Positions 32,504 through 44,688 are shown, counted from the stretch's first letter. The stretch: DNA of 64,000 nt from Argentina anserina (GCF_933775445.1 NC_065874.1:6777001-6841000), one strand, 5' to 3'. Notes: generated by a model not told the origin, from the letters alone. Numbers and translations are program-made.

Positions 32504-35274
32504 GCTAAAGATTACCAAAATGAAGATAGATGCACTAGAAGTAACATTGAAAGAGTGATAGGCCTTAGAGAGCAAGAAGAATTGGATGGGAACAAAGAGT
32601 TGGATGGTTCAAGAGCACAAACCTCGAAGCCCTTCTTTGGTTGTTATCAGATCAAGCTCCAGAAGTTCAATAAGGCGCCCAAGATCAACTCCACTAGTCC
32701 AATTTTCAGGAGGTTGACCTATTTTAAGTTTCAAGCGACCACGGTTAGCTGTCCCACCCCAAATGATCCCAACAGGTCGCGGCTTCTCTCCATTTTGACC
32801 AGTTAATAGAATGAGGCTTCCACTATCACCTTCAAGATCAAAAGTCTGCTGATTCTCTCCAACAACAAAAAAATCAGTGAAGAAACAGATCCCTTTTTCA
32901 TCATTGTACTCGAGGGCATATGCCATGATGGTCCCAGTAGTCAAACCTGAACTTCTCCCAACTTTTATCACTTGCCTACCAATGAGACTGCTGATTGGGG
33001 ACTGCAAATCTATACTGTTAACATCACCAATCTCACCTACACCTCGCACAATTGTAATTACATTCTCCATATTGAAATCTTCAGCAAAAGGAATGAAGGC
33101 ACCATCAGCTCGCACAAATGTTTCTGCAGGGCACCAAATTGTAAAGGGAAGACATAGAGGTCCGAAAACAAAATTATTTTAAGTTATGTGTTTCCTAAGA
33201 TTAGATGTTCTTCAGTGTCTATCAAAGCCAATATTGTAAAAATCATAATTTTAAATTTTGATTTAAGTCATACCCCACACTAGTTTTTCAACGGAGATGG
33301 TACATAAAGTCATGCAAATTAACACTCATTTATACAAGACAACCGTCGTAGGCCAAGTAACACTATCAGCTTAAAAAGTAACTGCTAACAATTGTCACCA
33401 TAGATGCACAAATGATTTATGGAATTAGCTTCAAAAATCATACCTGGGTTTGTTCCAGCAAATATTCCATACCATTGTTCATCTGTGATAAAAGATGTTG
33501 CCCTCTCTACAGCACCAAGATACACGCCAGGTCCAAGGCTTGGTGGCATAGGGTGAAACATTTTCTGGTTTGGATAGTCCAAATCAACTGCCACATGCCT
33601 ATTTGTGAGGAAACCAACTTGTCTATTTCCTGTTCGACTTCTGACAATAGCACCCATAGTTCCATACGTCTCCTGGCTTGCAACCTAACCAAGAAAAAAT
33701 GACTTAGCAATTAGGTGACTTTAGGAACCAGTTAGACTCAACCCAGAGTATACAGTAGACAGATTCCATCAATAGATTTGAACATAAGGGGACCATACGA
33801 TCACTTAGTTTACCACTATGCTTAAAAGCTTTGACTGTTGAAATTCAAGACAACTATTGTTCTTATATCTTAGCACTCCCCCACAAATTGAGTTCTCCCT
33901 AGCACTGAAGAGTCCAACATGTAAATGCCAACATAAAATGAGAGGTTCCAATCACGAAATACTTTTCATCCCACCTTGATACCCTGTTATGATTTGTCAG
34001 TTTATCAGTGTTCCTAAATTTTTAAGTTTACTCAAAGAGGGGATAATGCAAAGAAATTTGAAAAAAAACAAAACATAAGTATAAAAGCCGATTCACACAT
34101 ATCTTTTTACGTTATCATTCACCAGGTAAACATCTATACTCATGACTTATAGTACGGAATTAATTTTTATGGCTCATCACCTATTCAGCAGCCTAAAAAA
34201 AAGTAATTACTTAACACTATCTAAACTTACAAGTCAAAACCTGATTACAACTGCCACAGAAAACAAGTAGATCGCAGCAATTTCTTGATAAATACCTGAG
34301 AACCAGATCCAACAAATGGATCACTTCCCCTCAAGCCATCTGCAAGCTCTGTGTAAAGCTGTTCCTTGGGAGTTGGAGCTGGAGATCCAAAATAAGAAAA
34401 TTCCACAACATCCACATCACACCATACACCTCCTGGCCCCTGGACCATTTTTCAAAAGCAGTCACCGAATTAAAGAAGAACCTGGTCAAAGTTCAAGATA
34501 AATAAACAGCATAACAAACAATTTAAATACAAACACCTGTTATATTTCTGAATGTTCATAAGTTTGTAACAAGTGATAGTCTTCATATTCCCCACCCACA
34601 TACAAAACTGTTATTTTTACTTTTTTTAACAAGATTTATTACACAAGCTTTCATCATTTCGACTAGTATCAAGATGATTTGAAAAAAGGAAAGACATTTA
34701 AATAATACATAACTAACTAAAGAATGGATGAAAGGTAAAGAAAGTAACAAAGTCCCACAAAAACAAACAAAATTTCCACCTCAAGTGCAGTAGGTAGACA
34801 CTGTAAATGACTGAGCCAATGCCTGTGAGCTTTACGAGCAACAAAGACAAGAATAGCTGGAATTTCTGTCAAGACACCATTTCGAATCCGAAACCCAATG
34901 GCAGTGCCAAGACTAAATCGACGCAATATTTTGCTATGGAATGCCCTAATGGTCATCAGTTCAAGCAAGGTTGTAGCCTGCTGTCCTGATGGCAACCGCC
35001 CCAAAGTTTCAGGAAGAACACCCTTCTGTAGGTTTCTGAAATAGTTTGCTCTATCTTCTGCTGCATCATTAATCCGAGTCAAAGTAGGCCACGAGAAGTA
35101 GGCAGCATTGCTCTCAGTGTGCTGACCACTAGATGCAAATGGCTGGAGCGAAAATGGACTTGAAGAAGGGAGTTTAGGATGACAGCAGTAGTTCCTTTCC
35201 AAGTCTAGAGCAGACTCCTCGGACTGTGTTGATCCAGAGTGATAAAATCTTAAATCTAGTCTGGATCTGTCCAT
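31882..35274 (-). CDS. NAL1: NARROW LEAF 1-like trypsin-type serine protease
   Basis: Five coding exons on the minus strand (35274-34780, 34439-34296, 33684-33444, 33123-32623, 32315-31882), all with GT-AG borders and consistent phases, give 604 aa, normal for the family. It starts MDRSRLDLRF. The N-terminal part includes TLLELMTIRAFHSKILRRFSLGTA. The protease-like domain has His243 (FLTNRHVAV), Asp300 (RADGAF) and Ser394 (LEGDSGS). The spacing agrees with the triad described for rice NAL1. The C-terminal tail is variable and ends EPEPKRR near the end, a basic patch suited to nuclear localisation. Rice NAL1 controls leaf width, venation and auxin-related growth; the role here is inferred. A 5' UTR exon ends at 36285, with intron 35287-36284. 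A degenerate tandem copy lies at 40100-43060. Confidence 0.93.
32442..32499. repeat. (TA)n microsatellite in a NAL1-like intron
   Basis: 58 bp of uninterrupted TA within the last intron of the intact NAL1-like gene. The pseudogene copy lacks it. Confidence 0.95.
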
Positions 35275-35925
35275 AATTTAGCTCTCCTACATGATATAAA
35301 TTCAACACTTCTGAGAATGTCCATGTCTATAGTTAAGAAGCACCAAAAATAACCATATAACCTATATACATTTTTCTAGCTTGAGTCTTTATACTTGAGA
35401 GGTTTACACCTCAAAATATGAAAATGTGCCATTATTTTCGGAATTACATAGTAATTCTGAACCTTTCTGGACAATCGAAAAAGGAAGGCAGAGATAAAGA
35501 AGAGATTTAAGATTATAATAGCTTTAGAGGATATAAAAATGACACTACTGCAGATGCATAAGGAACAAAAAATAGACAAAAAAGGAATGCATTCTGAATT
35601 CTAACAAGGGGGACAGTGGTACAGCTCTGAAACTGAGTAAATGGAGAGATCATTCAACCTCTGAACTCTCAACGAGATCATTAAACCTTACTGAACTCTC
35701 ATCTCCCAGTAAGTACTCATTTTTATAAATTTGCAAACGTCATACACATCAAATCCACTTCCATCTTTAAAAAAAAAAAATATCCACTTCCATATTGCGG
35801 AACGAATAAACTAAGATAGGAACACACACCCGCACACCTACATTTAATCAACAATAATAATCACATAGCTCTTACAAAATCAAAAAAAGGTTTGTAAATT
35901 CGTTGAAGGGTATCTGAAGAGATGA

Positions 35926-35946
35926 CCCCCCCCCCCCCCCCCCCCC
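35926..35946 (+). repeat. Poly(C) tract, 21 nt
   Basis: An uninterrupted C run in the 5' UTR intron of the NAL1-like gene (a G run on the coding strand). Confidence 0.9.
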
Positions 35947-36284
35947 AAAATCAAGAGACAAGAACTTTCAATATAAACACGATGAAAAAACCAAAACGAT
36001 CCCAGTTCTCATGCAGAAATAGCATACAAGATTAAACTAAAGCAAAAGGAGGGCAAATGGGGTTAGCTTTGTCAAAAGCACGAGACAGATAGCATTGAAA
36101 CAGAGCAAACTAACAAACACATGTTATCAAACAGTCTGATATAAATGAACAACAGAAGAAAGATTGTTGATAGTGAAGGAATGGATTGAACCCAGAAAAA
36201 CAGAAACCCCAAAATCAAACCTTTATGCAAAACCCAGATTGAATATAAGAAACAAGGTAAAGAGCATATTGAGAGAGAACTCAC

Positions 36285-36360
36285 TAGTGATCAGCAATGG
36301 TGGAGCTGAGATGGAGGGCTCAAAGCAATGCCCTTTGAAGATTTTCATGCCCTAGGGAAG
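36285..36360 (-). promoter_or_regulatory. 5' UTR exon of the NAL1-like gene
   Basis: On the minus strand, a donor gatcacta|gtgagttc lies at 36285/36284, and an acceptor catgtag precedes 35286. The exon sequence (caaagggcattgctttgagcc) is echoed in the pseudogene copy near 43845-43905. That conservation supports a transcribed leader. The transcription start is not fixed. Confidence 0.5.
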
Positions 36361-38481
36361 ATTTTCCAACACACCCATCATCAAGAACATCAAGATTATA
36401 GCACACAATCACTCCACCACAGAATTTATACACACAAAAAAGATTTGAGTACTGTTAAATGTGTGAAAAGAGAAAAAGTGAGAGAGAGAGCTATATTTAG
36501 AAAGACTTTTCTTGTTGATTTAGAATCAACTTTAAAGAATAAGAAGCGCTATACTTATTCTAGTTTCTCTATACTGTTGAATTTGGACACTATCTGGTAT
36601 TTGATTTATTAATAATACAAAGAACCATAGAGGATGTATTTGTGTAAACTACCCTTTTCTCCTTTTTTTTCTTTTGTATTCTTTCTCTTTTTTCCTTTCC
36701 TTTTTGCACTCTCATAAGTCTCATCACATTTTTTTGGTGGAGGATTTTAATGGAGGGAGAGATGGGCAGAGAGGAAATTTTTTTTTCTTGAATCCAAATT
36801 ATATTTTATTTTGATCGTAGGGAATGGGGGCCCATCCTTATTTGCTCCCCAAAAGTAGCACACTCCTCATCTTAATAATTAATTTCCAATCTAGCTATAG
36901 TGAAGTTTTCTCTCTAGTGAGTTCCTTCCTTCTGTTGATGATTCCAACAGATGATAGAGTGATTAGCTCCTTGCTTAATTCATTGGGTGTTTTTCTAGTA
37001 CATTTTGTGCATATAATGTGGTTAAGTTATAATTAATTATATACCACATTATGAGAATGATTAGAAGTAGGTTCAGGAGGGATAAAGTTGGAGACAAACC
37101 CTTATGTACCCTAATTTAATTATGATTTATCTGCTTTTATTTAGGTTCATTTCAATTAGCTGAAGTTTCAAACCTTTCTCTCACACATGTCATGTGCTTC
37201 ATCCATTATATTTCTTCACAAAGCTATCTCAAGTCTACATAGTAGACCTTACTAAAGAGAATTGTCTTTCCAGAATCAAATACTCTCTCTCTACATCCAA
37301 TCAGATATCCTTTGCATTATCTTCAACTTTTATCACCCACATTATCTTCTCCATCTTTCAATTACCATATAATGATAACAAGCAGTGAACTTATAATAAT
37401 TTAGTCTAGTAGAAATTATGATTACTACTAAGATGTCAATACTATCTTGGTGATACAATCTACTGTATACTAGTTCTGTATTCCAATATAGATGAAGATC
37501 ACCCTCCATCTAGCAGTCACTTTAGACTATTATTATTTAGGGCCCCTTTCCAGTTGGAAGATTGTAGCAATGGATAGGTAAGCTCTTTGTCACGTATATA
37601 TTTGTAGTACTACATGACAATGATAAAATTTGCTGATCTCAAGCATTATGACTTATGAGAGAGAAAGAAGAGAGAGGAGTTATTCCCCCCAATGAAAATT
37701 TCCACAATGCAATTATTGGATCTGCCCCAGAGGCCCCATAGCACAGTGATCCCTTGTATCTTTTTCAAAAAGGAATTGTGATTTTGTAGGAGCACTTACT
37801 CAGTGTCCCCTTTTATTTCCCCCTTTAATATTTTTGGGACCTTTAATGGTACACAAGTGTCCTTCAATCCTCACCCCTTACAATTATCTTCCCTCAATTT
37901 TTTTTGTCTTCTGGCTTAAAATTCATAGAAGGTCCCCAGTCCTGCTTCAAATAGTGATTCAGCCATAGAAAAAAGGCCAGTCTTGATTATCATCAAAAAC
38001 ACAAGGGACAACGAAAAATACAGAGGGACTTGTGGCCTATATACCATTTCAGAGAGAATGGTGCAGCTGTATATTTTGCTCTATGAGACATGGAGACCTT
38101 GAGTGATTGAGTGGATTGAAGCATATTCCCTACAAGACATAATAGAAGGTGCTCTACCCAACTGTATCACTCTAATCTTCCCTTAGCCTTGGGCAGTTGG
38201 GCCCTTTATTGCCACTATTCATCATCTCATAGTAACTTAAGGATAACCAATCATTTCTGACCACTTGTCTATAAGATAAGAGCCCTTTGCACTACTCCCA
38301 TTCATAATTCAACACTAAATTGCGAGAAAGCTAGTTTAGTTTGACTAAAGAATAGGTATAATCTGACGTGAAAGAATCAGGAAACCTATTTTGTGGGTGC
38401 CCCTGTATCGAATTTCTCCAAAAAGACCCGAGTACTGAATTTTGGATCAATTCTTCTGAGAAAAGTTTCCATTAGCATAAC
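36361..38481. other. Upstream region of the NAL1-like gene
   Basis: No gene. Blocks such as ttccacaatgcaattatt (about 37700) and cccttagccttgg (about 38180) recur upstream of the pseudogene copy (about 43985 and 44301), so the ancient duplication included at least 2 kb of upstream sequence. Poly-T/A-rich stretches are common. Confidence 0.55.
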
Positions 38482-38489
38482 AAGTGACT

Positions 38490-38951
38490 GAAGGGTGGGC
38501 ATAAAAAACGGAAATTCCGATCCCGTTCCGATGGGACGAGACGTGAGACGAATAATTTATATCCCGCTTCGTCTCGTCTCGTCCCATTTTTAATGAAAAC
38601 TTAAAAATTCTTATATATTTGTATCAAAATGAAACTAATTTATGTTCTTAATAACTCCAAAATTATATCAACTCAAATAGTAATAATAAATTATAATTTT
38701 TTGAACATAATATGTATTTTTTTGTTAAAATTTCATTATTGAATGTTACTTTGTTAATGAAAAAGTAAAAATATAGGTTTTTATTTAACTTTATAGGAAT
38801 ATGGTATTTGTCCCGTCCCGATCTCGTACCGTTCCAACCGGGATTAATCCCGAGTGTGATGCATTCTTAAACCCTCGTCCTGTCTCAATCTCATCCAGAT
38901 TCAAAAGAGTGGGATGAGACGTGGGATTGGCCCCGTCCCGTGCCCACCCTT
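38490..38951. mobile_element. hAT-type MITE (462 bp)
   Basis: The ends aagggtgggca (38491) and tgcccaccctt (to 38951) are inverted repeats. An exact 8-bp duplication, aagtgact, flanks it (38482-38489 and 38952-38959). It has no ORF with a domain. Near both ends are gtcccgtcccg / cgggacgag-type clusters. The insertion lies about 200 bp upstream of the CX9C-protein start codon. Confidence 0.88.
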
Positions 38952-38992
38952 AAGTGACTCCGAATTGATTTAAGAGCAGCTAGGCCGACTGA

Positions 38993-39012
38993 GGCCCAAA
39001 TTCCCTGGCCCA
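38993..39012 (-). promoter_or_regulatory. Paired site II (TGGGCC) motifs upstream of the CX9C gene
   Basis: Two ggcccat/ggcccaa units (38993-38998 and 39007-39012) read as TGGGCC on the minus strand, about 140-160 bp before the ATG. Site II elements are enriched in promoters of plant nuclear genes for mitochondrial and ribosomal proteins. Function here is inferred. Confidence 0.5.
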
Positions 39013-39151
39013 TTACGTACTCGTATACATACACCAGCTTCACATTTTCAAAGCGATGACGTGGCACAATCGTCTTCGAAACCCGAGTCGAAGCTCCGGT
39101 AACCACCTTGATCAGAAAGAGAAGAGGACGTGACGGCAGAGGAACGAAACG

Positions 39152-39424
39152 ATGTCGGAAGCGACGACGGGATTTGCGGAGTGCGATCGGCTGCAGCGGG
39201 CGCTGGCGGAGTGTCACCGTCGGATCCCGGCGGGTCGGGCGCGGGAATCGGGTTGCCGCCACCTGAACCGCGGACTTGCCGAGTGCTTGGTGTCGGTGGT
39301 GTGCCCTGACGAGGTCGAAGCAGTTCGGAGCCTCTGCGGTAGCGGCGGCACGGGTCTGAAGCGGAGACAGTGCCAGCAGGCTCAGCTCTCCCTCTCTGTC
39401 TGCCTCTCCTCTCATCAACACTAA
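39152..39424 (+). CDS. Small CX9C-motif protein, probably mitochondrial intermembrane space
   Basis: A single-exon ORF of 90 aa starting MSEATTGFAECDRL. It has three C-X9-C pairs: CDRLQRALAEC, CRHLNRGLAEC and CQQAQLSLSVC. Twin CX9C proteins fold as helical hairpins held by disulphides, are imported into the mitochondrial intermembrane space by the MIA40 relay, and often assist cytochrome c oxidase assembly. I cannot say which member (for example a CMC-type factor) this is. The codon choice is far more GC-rich than the surroundings. Two site II motifs upstream fit a mitochondrial role. A longer minus-strand ORF over the same bases is a by-product of the GC richness. Confidence 0.75.
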   Translation: MSEATTGFAECDRLQRALAECHRRIPAGRARESGCRHLNRGLAECLVSVVCPDEVEAVRSLCGSGGTGLKRRQCQQAQLSLSVCLSSHQH

Positions 39425-39742
39425 CTTTTCAATCTGTTTTTTATTTTATTTTTTTGGTAATTTTATTGTGAAGTAAGATGTATCAATGTGAGAAATATTT
39501 GTTCGATTTCATTACAAATCGAGCACAAAGATCACTCTGATGTAACTCTTTTTAGCACGATCGAATGAGAAAATTGAACATCATATACATGAACAAACCA
39601 GCGACGAAGTAGAAAGAAACAATGCAGCAAGCTAATTAAGTAGCTTGTTTATATAACAGTTTTGAGTTACAGTAGTATATATACAGCAACAAAGATTATC
39701 AAACCACTTGAAGCTTTGTTTCTCTGATAAGAATCATAAGAT
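39425..39742. other. Short intergenic gap
   Basis: 3' flank of the CX9C gene; AT-rich, no feature beyond a possible 3' UTR. Confidence 0.4.
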
Positions 39743-40085
39743 GCAAAATTCCCAGCTTTGCAATGCCCATAATCAAGAGTATTCATGTTAGGAACTCATG
39801 TTCCTTCACTCTGCTGAACAACATCTCCGCACGGCTCATCTTTCCTCCTTGAAATATCCACCGATCATCGCAGTATACATGCACACATTTGGCATATTAC
39901 TATCACCCGGAACAAGCTTCAAAAACAGCCTAAACGCCCCCTCAGCCCAACCTTCCTTGCAGCGCCCATCAATCAACACCTTATGTGTATACACATTCGG
40001 CTTCCAACTTATCATAACCATCTTTCCAACATCTCAAAACGCTTGCTTAACACTCCTCCACATCTATGTTTCAGCCATTTTAACA
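39743..40085 (-). pseudogene. Displaced fragment of a PPR gene
   Basis: This stretch closely matches about 48041-48402 of the intact PPR gene in the window, in the same orientation (for example ctgctgaacaacatctccgcacggctcatc against ctgctcaacaacatctccgcacgactcatc). It covers roughly two and a half PPR repeats and carries substitutions and frame-disrupting indels. It runs directly into the exon 5 remnant of the NAL1-like pseudogene, so a duplication or repair event fused parts of two neighbouring genes. Confidence 0.88.
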
Positions 40086-40099
40086 GTGAAAACAGAGGT

Positions 40100-43060
40100 C
40101 CACAGTTATCTTGTAGCTTATGTTTATATGGAGCACAACCAGCAGATGATGCTTGGCATCTGTGGAACCAAATTCAGCTGCTGAAGCATTCCATTGGTCT
40201 CGGACTGCAGCTATGTTAACAATAAACACAAGTCAGGAAATGCAGCAAAGAAAGCATATGTTGACACATAATCATTTATCTATATATCATTCATTCTTCT
40301 TTTAAAGGAAGAACACAACTCACAGTTACTAACTTCCCCGCCCAAAAAAATATATATTAAATAACAGTTAATAAAGTGGCATTTTTCATTGCTGTAGTAC
40401 AACCTAGAAATCATCAATCATCATCTACATGATATCATTATAAAATGAGTACAAGAACATTTTTGAAATTAAGACATAAAAACAAGTTTGAAGAGAGAAA
40501 GAAATGATCCCATGAGCCAACTCATAATATAGATGCTAACCAATAATCAAATGAAGATAGATGCACCATAGAACGCAGCGGAAGCAATATTGAAAGAGTG
40601 ATAGGACATAAGGACATGAAAGAACAAGAGCAATCAGACGGGGAGAATTCGAAACAACTGGATGGTTCAGAAGCACAAACCTGAACTTCTCCCAACTTTT
40701 ATCACCTGCCTACCAATGAGACTGCTGATTGGGGACTGTAAATCTATACTGTTAACATCACCAATCTCACCTACACGTCGCACAGTTGTAATTACATTCT
40801 CCATATTGAAATCTTCAGCAAAAGGAATGAAGGCACCAGCGACGCGCACAAATGTTTCTGCAGGGCACCAAATTGTAATGAGAATGTGCTAGGGGTCCGA
40901 AAACTATGTTCTTTCAGGTGCCACTTTTAGTTCAATCTACATTCTACAGTAACTCAGGTAATAACATGCGAGAACTATTTCTTCTTTAAAAAAAGGAAAA
41001 AAAAGGACTAATGACTACTAGGTTATGATTCTCAAGATTTAGATGTTCTTTCATGGGTCATTTGTATCAAACCCAACATTTTATATCTTGATTTAGGTCA
41101 TAACAACTAATTTTTCCAACAAATATGGTACATAAATCATGCATAAGTAAAACTTAAGTTTTAATCTTGATTATACAACACTGTTGGACTAGGCCAAGTA
41201 TCAAGCTTTCCCCCCATATTCAAGAAACACTATGAAGCTCAATAAATAACTGCTGACTATTGCCACCATGGATGCACATATGATTTATTGAGAACCATAG
41301 CTTCGAAAATTATTACCTGGAACTGTTCCAGCAAATATTCCATACCAGAGGTCATCTGTGAGAAAAGATGTTGTCCTCTCTACAGTACCAAGATACACCC
41401 CTGGTCCAAGGCTTGGTGGCATGGGATGAACATTTTCTGGGTTGGATACTCCATATCAACTGCTACATGCCTATTTGTGAGGAAACCAACTTGTCTATTA
41501 CCTGTTCGACTTCTGACAATAGCACCCACAGTTCCATATATCTCTTGGCTTGCAACCTAAACAAGTAAAAAGGACTTGGCAATTCGATGACTTAAGGAAT
41601 TAGGACACAACCCATGGTGTACAGTAGATAGGTTCAATCAATAAATTTGAGGTTCAGGGAGCCACAAGATCTCTTAGCTTACCACTATCCTTAAACTCAT
41701 TAAACTTGAGCTGACCCTAGCACTAAGAGTCAAACATGTAAAACTCAACATAAATTGAGAGGTATGTTTTTTTGGTCAATAAATTGATAGGTTCCAATAA
41801 TAGGATACTTTCCGTTTCACCTTGATAGTTTGATATGGCTTTGTCAGTTAACCAGTGTTCTTTAAACTGAAGTTTAAACCGAGGGGATGCAAAGAACAAA
41901 AATCATAAGAATACCGTAGTAGGACATATAGCTTTATAAATTGTACTGAGCAAAACTGCTGGGTAAATTTCCTCTATACTCATGAGTTATAGCATGTAAT
42001 TAACTTTTGGGTCATCACCTATTCAGAAGCCTCAAAATACAGTAGTGGACATTTACTGTCATCACTACCCACCCAAAACAAGAATATAATTACTTAAAAC
42101 CATTTAAATTACAGTTCAAAAAACAGATCATTACTGCAACAGAAAACAAGATGGCAGCAATTTCTCATACCTGGGAACCAGAACCAACAGTCCAACACAT
42201 GGGTCACTTCCCCTCAAGCCATCTGCAAGTTCTGTGTATAGCTGTTCCTCGGGAGTTGAAGCCGGAGAACCATAATAGGAAAACTCCACAACATCCACAT
42301 CACAGTGTCACACCATACACTTCCTGGCCCCTGGACCATTTTCCAAAAGCAAATACGAATTAAAGAAAGATTTGTGAACGCTTATAAGTTTGTAACATGT
42401 AGGTTTAGGCTTCTCACATACAGCACTGCTTATTATATTTTTTTACAAGAGAATGTTACATAATTTTTCATCATTTTGACTGGCATCAAGATTGATTTGG
42501 AAAAAGAAAAGACATTATTTTATGACTAAATAATAGATCTAACCACATAGCAGATAAAAGGAAAACAAAGTATCACAATTCACAAGTGGACAGAAAATTA
42601 CACCGTAAGAGTAGCAGGTAGACACTGTGAATGACTATGCCATTGCCTGTGAGCTTTATGGGCAACAAAGACAAGAGCAGCTGGAATATCTGTCAAGATA
42701 TATACCATTTCGAATCCGAAACCCAATGGCAGTCCCAAGACTAATGTGACGCAATGTCTTGCTATGGAATGCCCTAATATTCATCAGCTCAAGAAAGGTT
42801 GTCGCCTGCTTTCCTGATGGCACCCACCCCAAGGTTTCAGGAAAAGAAAAACAGTTCTGAAGGCTGTTGAAATAGTTTGCTCTATCTTCTGCTGCCTCAA
42901 TAATCTGGGGAAAAGTAAGCCATGAGAAGTACGCGGCATTGCTCTCTGAGTGCTGACCACCAGATGCAAATGGCTGGAGGGGAAATGGACTTGAAGATGG
43001 GAGATAAGGATGACAGCAGTTGTTCATTTCCATGTGTAGATTAGACTCCATGGACTGTGT
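40100..43060 (-). pseudogene. NAL1-like pseudogene (tandem copy)
   Basis: Remnants of all five coding exons in the same order as the intact gene: exon 1 about 43060-42610, exon 2 about 42345-42165, exon 3 about 41562-41318, a truncated exon 4 about 40862-40679, and a truncated exon 5 about 40213-40100. The original start region is lost. A short insertion in an atat run shifts exon 1, and exon 2 has a cacagtgt-type duplication. Exon 4 lacks about 0.3 kb including the GDSGS serine region, and exon 5 lacks its 3' three quarters. No protease can be made. The intact gene at 31882-35274 is the likely parent. Confidence 0.92.
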
Positions 43061-44650
43061 TGACCCAGAGTGAAAAAAAAAAATTCTTATTCAATCTGAA
43101 AAAATATAAATTTACACTTCTGAGAATATCATCTTAGCCGAGTTGAAATGTAAAATGTTGTAGCAACATACAGAACAAAAATCAATAGATGAAAAAAAAA
43201 AGTTGTTTTCCGAATTTCAACAAGGGAAATAGATGGTACAGCTCTGCGACTCATAGAGAGATTATTATAGATTTCTGAATTATCGAGATTATTAAACTCC
43301 TCTGAACTCTCATCTCACAATATGTACCATTTTGACTGCATTTCTTAATTGTCTAACTTCATGCATTTAACTCTGTCCGGCACATAGTATTGAAATCAAG
43401 TTCTTCCCACTAATCCACCATTATATTGCAGAATGCATCAACAAAATTAGGAGCACACCCAAACACCTAAATTTAATGAAGTATTATTGAATCTCTCTTC
43501 CGATTTTAAAAGGTTTGCAAATTCGTTAAGACTTTCAAGATAATTCCCGAATTCAACACGTACATGATTAGGAATAAATTTTTTTTTTAAATCCCATTTC
43601 TCATGCAGAAACAGCATACAAGATAAAAGAAAGCAAGAAGAGGGCAAATGGGTGTGACTTTATAATGCTATCAGAGCAACTAACATACCCATGTTATCAA
43701 ATAGATAGACATAAATGAACAACATAAGAAAAATTGTTGATAGTTGACTCCAGAGAGCAGTGACCCCAAATTCAAATCTTCATGCAAAACCCAGAAAACA
43801 TACATGCCAGAATATAAGAAGCAAGTAGAGAGAACTATCAAGTGATCAGCGATGGTTGAGCTGTGATTTGATGAAGGGATCAAAGCAGTACCCTTTGAAG
43901 ATTATATCATTATGAGAAAGATAGAGAAAGAGAGTGATGACTCATCTCCCCCCCCCCCCCCCCCCCCCCCCCAATGAAATATTTCACAATGCAATTATTA
44001 GCTTACTGCTCACAATGAAGCTATCTCTTTTTCAAAAAGGATAGAACTATTACAGGCACTCACCTCAGGATTCCTTTTATTTTCTTTTTCAATTGTACAT
44101 CCTTCAGTCCTTCATTCCTCAACTCTTACAAGTTACAATTATCATTTCCAGTTTGATAAGTGACTCAACCCTAGAAAATACCATAAAAAAAAATAGGGCA
44201 AGGACAATGATACTCTACTGTACGAGACCATTGACACTAAGTGATTGAATGGATGAAAGCATTTCACCATGAGAGAATCAACTGTATTACTCTCAACCTC
44301 CCTTAGCCTTGGCCCTTTTCATGCCATTATGTTGTAGAACTAGGATAAACATTTCTCAGATGAATAAAAGCTTAGCCTTTGTCAAAAACTTCACTACAAT
44401 ATTCATATGCTAACACTACAATGATAAGAAATGTTTGACTGTTCAATGAGTGAAAATTCTTCAAAGATTGGGAGCAAGTAAAAACTATCTGTTTGTTTTC
44501 ATTGCTAATTCAGTACAAAAGGTCACTCATGTATAGCGTACTCGACTTAAAAAGATCATTTGACAGATAAACAACATAAACATGCAAACAAACCAGCCGC
44601 GAAATAAGAGCATTACAAACAGAAACACGGGAAAGATACAAGTATGTGGC
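43061..44650. other. Former upstream region of the NAL1-like pseudogene
   Basis: Holds a remnant of the 5' UTR exon (about 43845-43905) and blocks shared with the intact gene's upstream region. No gene. A poly(C) run lies at 43949-43972. The end overlaps the probable 3' UTR of the GST gene. Confidence 0.55.
43949..43972 (+). repeat. Poly(C) tract, 24 nt
   Basis: An uninterrupted C run directly before aatgaaatatttcacaatgcaatt. At the paralogous site in copy A (about 37685) only six C occur, so it expanded in this copy or contracted in the other. Confidence 0.9.
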
Positions 44651-44688
44651 TTTGGTGACTGCACTCTGCAGTACCAAGGGTTGTACAG

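Noticed and set aside
32429..32806. 125-codon ORF with an Ile-Tyr run
   Set aside because: Arises from the (TA)n microsatellite and the antisense strand of NAL1-like exon 4.
38891..39421. 176-codon minus-strand ORF over the CX9C gene
   Set aside because: Caused by high GC on the opposite strand; the plus-strand frame has the Cys pattern and a sensible start.
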